Assembly: GCF_015352455.1 (NCBI RefSeq)
Contig: NZ_JADKPN010000013.1
Span: 1-64,000, forward strand
From: Nocardioides islandensis
Lineage (GTDB): Bacteria > Actinomycetota > Actinomycetes > Propionibacteriales > Nocardioidaceae
Reading direction: 5' to 3'
DNA length: 64,000 bases
The position numbers were made by a program, and so were the translations under genes. Shown here piece after piece: positions 61,320 to 64,000 of the stretch (positions are counted from its first letter, which is position 1; each line of letters begins with the position of its first letter). The notes under the pieces are model-generated. The model was given only the letters and a program-made list of their open reading frames with translations, had not been told where the DNA came from and did no database searches.

Positions 61320-61400
61320 GACACGCCCTAGCCGACGCACTAGGCCCGCCACTAGTCTCCGCGCATCGGGGCCGTCGCCGGCCCCTTGGGGGAGGGTGAG

Positions 61401-61709
61401 ATGGCGGGGACGAGCGTGACCGGTCAGCGCTGGCTGGCGGTCGTGATCCTGCTGGTGCTGGGCGTGCTGAGCCTGCCGGTGACGGCGGCGTTCTTCGACG
61501 GCGAGGGCACCGAGAACTGGATCGTGCCGGTGGCCGTGGCGCTGATGGCCGTGATCGGCGCGGTCGTCGGCTCGATGCTGCCCGGGCTGGCCGGAGCGGG
61601 GGCGACCCAGCAGCGCGGCGCCCTCATCGGCGCGGCCGTCGGCGTGGCCATGCTCGTGCTCGGGATCGTGGTGTTCTTCCTGTTGCTGAGCGGCTTCGAC
61701 GGGGCCTAG
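61401..61709 (+). CDS. Small three-helix membrane protein
   Basis: A 102-residue protein with three hydrophobic stretches (WLAVVILLVLGVLSLPVTAA, WIVPVAVALMAVIGAVVGSM and LIGAAVGVAMLVLGIVVFFL). Function unknown. GGGGGAGGG precedes the ATG at 61401, and TAGTCT at 61353-61358 is a plausible -10 with a 36-base leader. Its stop shares a CTAG with the convergent SRPBCC gene. Confidence 0.65.
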   Translation: MAGTSVTGQRWLAVVILLVLGVLSLPVTAAFFDGEGTENWIVPVAVALMAVIGAVVGSMLPGLAGAGATQQRGALIGAAVGVAMLVLGIVVFFLLLSGFDGA

Positions 61710-62254
61710 CCCGCCTGCTCCTCGAGCCGCTCGCGCAGACCGTGGGCGAGGCCGAGGATCGTCACCAGGTCGAGCGGCCCACCGGCGTGCTCCGCGAGCC
61801 AGCGGCGGCGCACCGGCCCGAGCCGGACGCGGGACTGGACGCGGGTCCCGCCGCGCCCGGCAGGTGTGAGGACGACGGCCCACGTGACGTCCACGGTGCC
61901 GCGGCGCGAGGTGTGCAACAGGTAGCGGTCGCGGTCCATCGCGGCGAGCGTGAGCGTCGCACGTCGCCCGCCCCAGTCGGGGATGGTCTCCCCGACCCGC
62001 AGATGCTGCAGGTCGGGGACCAGACGGCGTACGGCGCGGCGCGACGGCGGCACGAACCGCTCGGCCGACCGGGGGAGGTACCAGCCGGCGCGCCCCTTGC
62101 CCAGCTGCACCAGCCAGGGCCACACGTCGGACGGCTTGGCGGGGAGGTCGAAGGCCCGGTCCATCTGCACGTCGGCATGCACGCGGTCGTCGCCCGGCAG
62201 CGTGCGGGCACGCTCCGCGTCGGTCGGTGCGACGACGTCGAAGGGACCGGACAC
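61706..62254 (-). CDS. SRPBCC (START-like) domain protein
   Basis: A 182-residue protein with the SRPBCC pattern: DVQMDRAFDLPAKPSDVWPW continuing LVQLGKGRAGWYLP, then LRVGETIPDWGGRRATLTLA, RYLLHTSRRGTVDVTWAVVL, and a long C-terminal helix LDLVTILGLAHGLRERLEEQ. Such folds bind hydrophobic ligands; no ligand is known here. GTG 62254 (VSGPFDVVAPTD) is chosen as the first start near the conserved region. Confidence 0.7.
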   Translation of the reverse strand: MSGPFDVVAPTDAERARTLPGDDRVHADVQMDRAFDLPAKPSDVWPWLVQLGKGRAGWYLPRSAERFVPPSRRAVRRLVPDLQHLRVGETIPDWGGRRATLTLAAMDRDRYLLHTSRRGTVDVTWAVVLTPAGRGGTRVQSRVRLGPVRRRWLAEHAGGPLDLVTILGLAHGLRERLEEQAG

Positions 62255-62354
62255 GGGGCCATCATCGTGCCCGAGGACACGGGTCACCAACGGGTGAGAC
62301 AACCTGGGGTCGCCCGTCGCCAGCGGTGCCCGCGCGGTGCCACACTGCGACCAA

Positions 62355-62408
62355 AGCGGTGGGACAGCGACCCGTTCCTGGGACCGATCAGGTTGTCGTC
62401 CCACCGCT
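62355..62408 (-). terminator. Inverted repeat at the end of the FAD-TPR gene
   Basis: AGCGGTGGGAC (62355-62365) and its complement (62398-62408) form 11-base arms around a 32-base loop that contains the stop codon. On the minus strand a TTTGG tail follows the stem. It probably ends the edge gene's transcript. Confidence 0.5.
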
Positions 62409-64000
62409 CTTGACGTCCAGGGCCGCGCGACGGCGGGCGTCGAGGGCCGAGGCGCGACGACTCAGCCGGCGGTCGAGCACCTCGGCCGCGCGCTCGCCCT
62501 GGCCGGACCGCGCCAGGGCGTAGACCAGCGTGTCCTCGATGACCTCGCGCTGGGCCATGCTGCCGCCGAAGACCCCCGCCCGGGGCAGCAGCCCCGTCAA
62601 CCGCTCGGCGCCGGTCGCGAAGTCGCCCTCGACGACCGCCTGGAGGGCGCCGCACAGCGTCGCGACCTGGTCGCGGAAGACCGGGTCGTGGTGGGCCAGC
62701 GCGATGGTGCGCAGCGCCGCCAGGCCCACGTCGTCGCCCTCGGCGGCCAGGCTGACCGCGGCGTGCATCGCGATGAAGGCGGTGGGCGGGTTCAGCAGCC
62801 AGCCGTCCGGGGCGGCCGAGCAGACCGCCTGGCTCGGGAGCCGGCCCTCCCACGTGCCCGTCACGTGGCAGCGCCACAGCAGGGCGCCGGCGTCGACGAG
62901 CGCCCGCGAGCCCGTGATCTGCGGCGGCGCGAGCTCGCGGTCGTAGCGGCGGCGTACGGCGTCCACGTCGCACTGCATCAGCTCGTGCAGCGCGGCGTGC
63001 CACGAGAAGTGCGAGCGGTGGTTGGCCTGCGGCCCGCGGCTCTGGATCCACCCGTCGAGCCAGGCGAGGCCCTCGGTGTGGTTGCCGGTCTCGTAGTAGA
63101 CGTGGGCCCGGGCGTGGACGGCGTGGCCCGAGGACGGCTCGACCGAGAGCGCGTACGACGCGAGGTCCTCGGCCTCCGCCCAGCGCTCCTGGTCCTGGCG
63201 GACGAAGGCCAGCTGGCCGGCGTACCACCAGTCGTCGCCGTAGCTGCGGCCCAGGCCCTCCACTAGCTCGGCGGTCTGCCGGCCGGAGGTGAGGCCGCCG
63301 AAGGCCACGGTCGGCACGGCCACGCTGACGGCGAGCGCGTCGCGGGGGAACAGCCGGATGTGGCGGAGCAGTGCGGCGGCGCCGGTCTCCTCGTCGGAGC
63401 GGAGCCGGATGGTCACGGCGTCGAGGAAGCTGACCTCACGGTCGTCGAGGTCCCGGTCGGCGGCTGCGGCGTGGGCCGCCTGGAGGGCGGTGCGCCAGGA
63501 GCCGACGGCACCCCACTCGTGGCCGAGCAGGGCCAGGGCGGCGTGCGCCTGGGCGAACCCGGGGTCGGCGGCGACGGCCGCCTCGAGGCCGTCCTCGACG
63601 CCGTCCTGCAGGCAGAGCAGCCGGCCGAGCGCGCCGTTGTAGGCCTCGGCCGCCTGCTTGCTGGTGGTCAGGGTCAGGCCGTAGCGGTCGACCGGCCGGC
63701 GCCGGGTCTCGCCGTGCAGCGCGCGCACCACCGCGCGCGCGACGTCGTACGCCTGCTCGCGGATCTCGGGCATCGCGGTGGTCTCGTAGAGGTTGCCGCG
63801 GCGCAGCGTGCCGACGGCGTACAGCGGCACGCTCGGGGGCAGCACGCCGAGCACGCGGCCGTCGTCGGCGGTGTCGATGCCGAGGCCGGACGGGCCGGGG
63901 CGGACCAGTCCGGTGCGGGTGAGCGACGCGAGCAGCGGGTCCTTCGAGGGAGCGGCCACCGGGCCGGTGCAGTTGACCACCGCGGCGACGGTGACCTCGG
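62388..64000 (-). CDS. FAD/NAD(P)-binding protein fused to TTC38-like TPR domain (5' end outside window)
   Basis: The frame is open to the window edge. Its first 75 or so visible residues (VVNCTGPVAAPSKDPLLASL, RPGPSGLGIDTADDGRVLG, VPLYAVGTLRRGNLYETTAM PEIREQAYDVARAVV) match the C-terminal end of FAD-NAD(P)-binding proteins, including the NCTGP motif. After a short Arg-rich link it changes to a TTC38-like TPR region (GLTLTTSKQAAEAYNGALGR, LAVAAD-like AAVAADPGFAQAHAALALLG, YALSVEPSSGHAVHARAHVY, HFSWHAALHELM). No stop, overlap or frameshift separates the halves. Function unknown. Confidence 0.75.
   Translation of the reverse strand, partial: EVTVAAVVNCTGPVAAPSKDPLLASLTRTGLVRPGPSGLGIDTADDGRVLGVLPPSVPLYAVGTLRRGNLYETTAMPEIREQAYDVARAVVRALHGETRRRPVDRYGLTLTTSKQAAEAYNGALGRLLCLQDGVEDGLEAAVAADPGFAQAHAALALLGHEWGAVGSWRTALQAAHAAAADRDLDDREVSFLDAVTIRLRSDEETGAAALLRHIRLFPRDALAVSVAVPTVAFGGLTSGRQTAELVEGLGRSYGDDWWYAGQLAFVRQDQERWAEAEDLASYALSVEPSSGHAVHARAHVYYETGNHTEGLAWLDGWIQSRGPQANHRSHFSWHAALHELMQCDVDAVRRRYDRELAPPQITGSRALVDAGALLWRCHVTGTWEGRLPSQAVCSAAPDGWLLNPPTAFIAMHAAVSLAAEGDDVGLAALRTIALAHHDPVFRDQVATLCGALQAVVEGDFATGAERLTGLLPRAGVFGGSMAQREVIEDTLVYALARSGQGERAAEVLDRRLSRRASALDARRRAALDVKSGGTTT

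Noticed and set aside
61327..61356. Cluster of three CTAG tetramers before the small membrane protein
   Set aside because: One of them overlaps the -10 box; with no spacing pattern or symmetry there is no basis for a claim.

Overview
The window is very GC-rich, with short intergenic gaps and many GTG starts. Its gene order follows the conserved actinobacterial block known from Mycobacterium tuberculosis (HAD phosphatase, small acidic protein, tlyA, nadK, recN, steA, steB, pyrG, Nudix, xerD, parA, scpA, scpB, rluB, cmk, der; about Rv1692 to Rv1713). I infer a high-GC actinobacterium, most likely Nocardioides or a relative (Propionibacteriales); the species cannot be fixed by eye. No insertion sequence, prophage or CRISPR array was seen.

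Layout. 1-400: 3' end of a 23S rRNA gene, spacer, 5S rRNA and a perfect palindromic terminator, closing an rRNA operon. 558-10735: a small SSB, a DUF1015 protein, then the core block from the HAD phosphatase to CTP synthase. 10728-24207: accessory metabolic genes (TPR protein, aminopeptidase N, Nudix hydrolase, M19 dipeptidase, ECF sigma factor with its membrane partner, a molybdate ABC transporter with a TOBE-type regulator, alanine dehydrogenase, XerD, acyl-CoA synthetase). 24365-32216: a DUF3516-type helicase and a complete four-gene GTPase conservon (cvnABCD). 32559-40643: parA, a small DNA-binding-like protein, scpA, scpB, rluB, chorismate mutase, prephenate dehydrogenase, cmk, a degenerate acyltransferase and der. 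40653-48946: a secreted protein, a four-subunit fumarate reductase/succinate dehydrogenase operon, a DEAD-box helicase, tRNA-Pro(GGG), a rifampin ADP-ribosyltransferase and a PLP aminotransferase.

49017-58440 is the most unusual part. Two atypical receiver proteins (one without a phospho-acceptor Asp, one a NarL/LuxR-type regulator without the acidic pair) lie divergent from four co-directional genes: two large beta-rich proteins I do not recognise (733 and 1007 aa), a caspase-fold peptidase carrying two peptidoglycan-binding modules and a Gly/Asp/Trp repeat, and a four-helix membrane protein. The divergent promoter region holds three CGAGTTG repeats at an exact 12-bp period plus an inverted copy. 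I read this as a candidate undescribed regulated caspase system.

58493-64000: an M20 peptidase, a GH6 glycosidase, a small membrane protein, an SRPBCC protein, and an edge-truncated frame that joins the end of an FAD/NAD(P)-binding protein to a TTC38-like TPR domain.

General signals: many genes have a TANNNT -10 box 6 to 9 nt before the start codon (leaderless transcripts); three convergent gene pairs share one CTAG that supplies both stop codons; several hairpin repeat elements occur, one of them inside a coding sequence.
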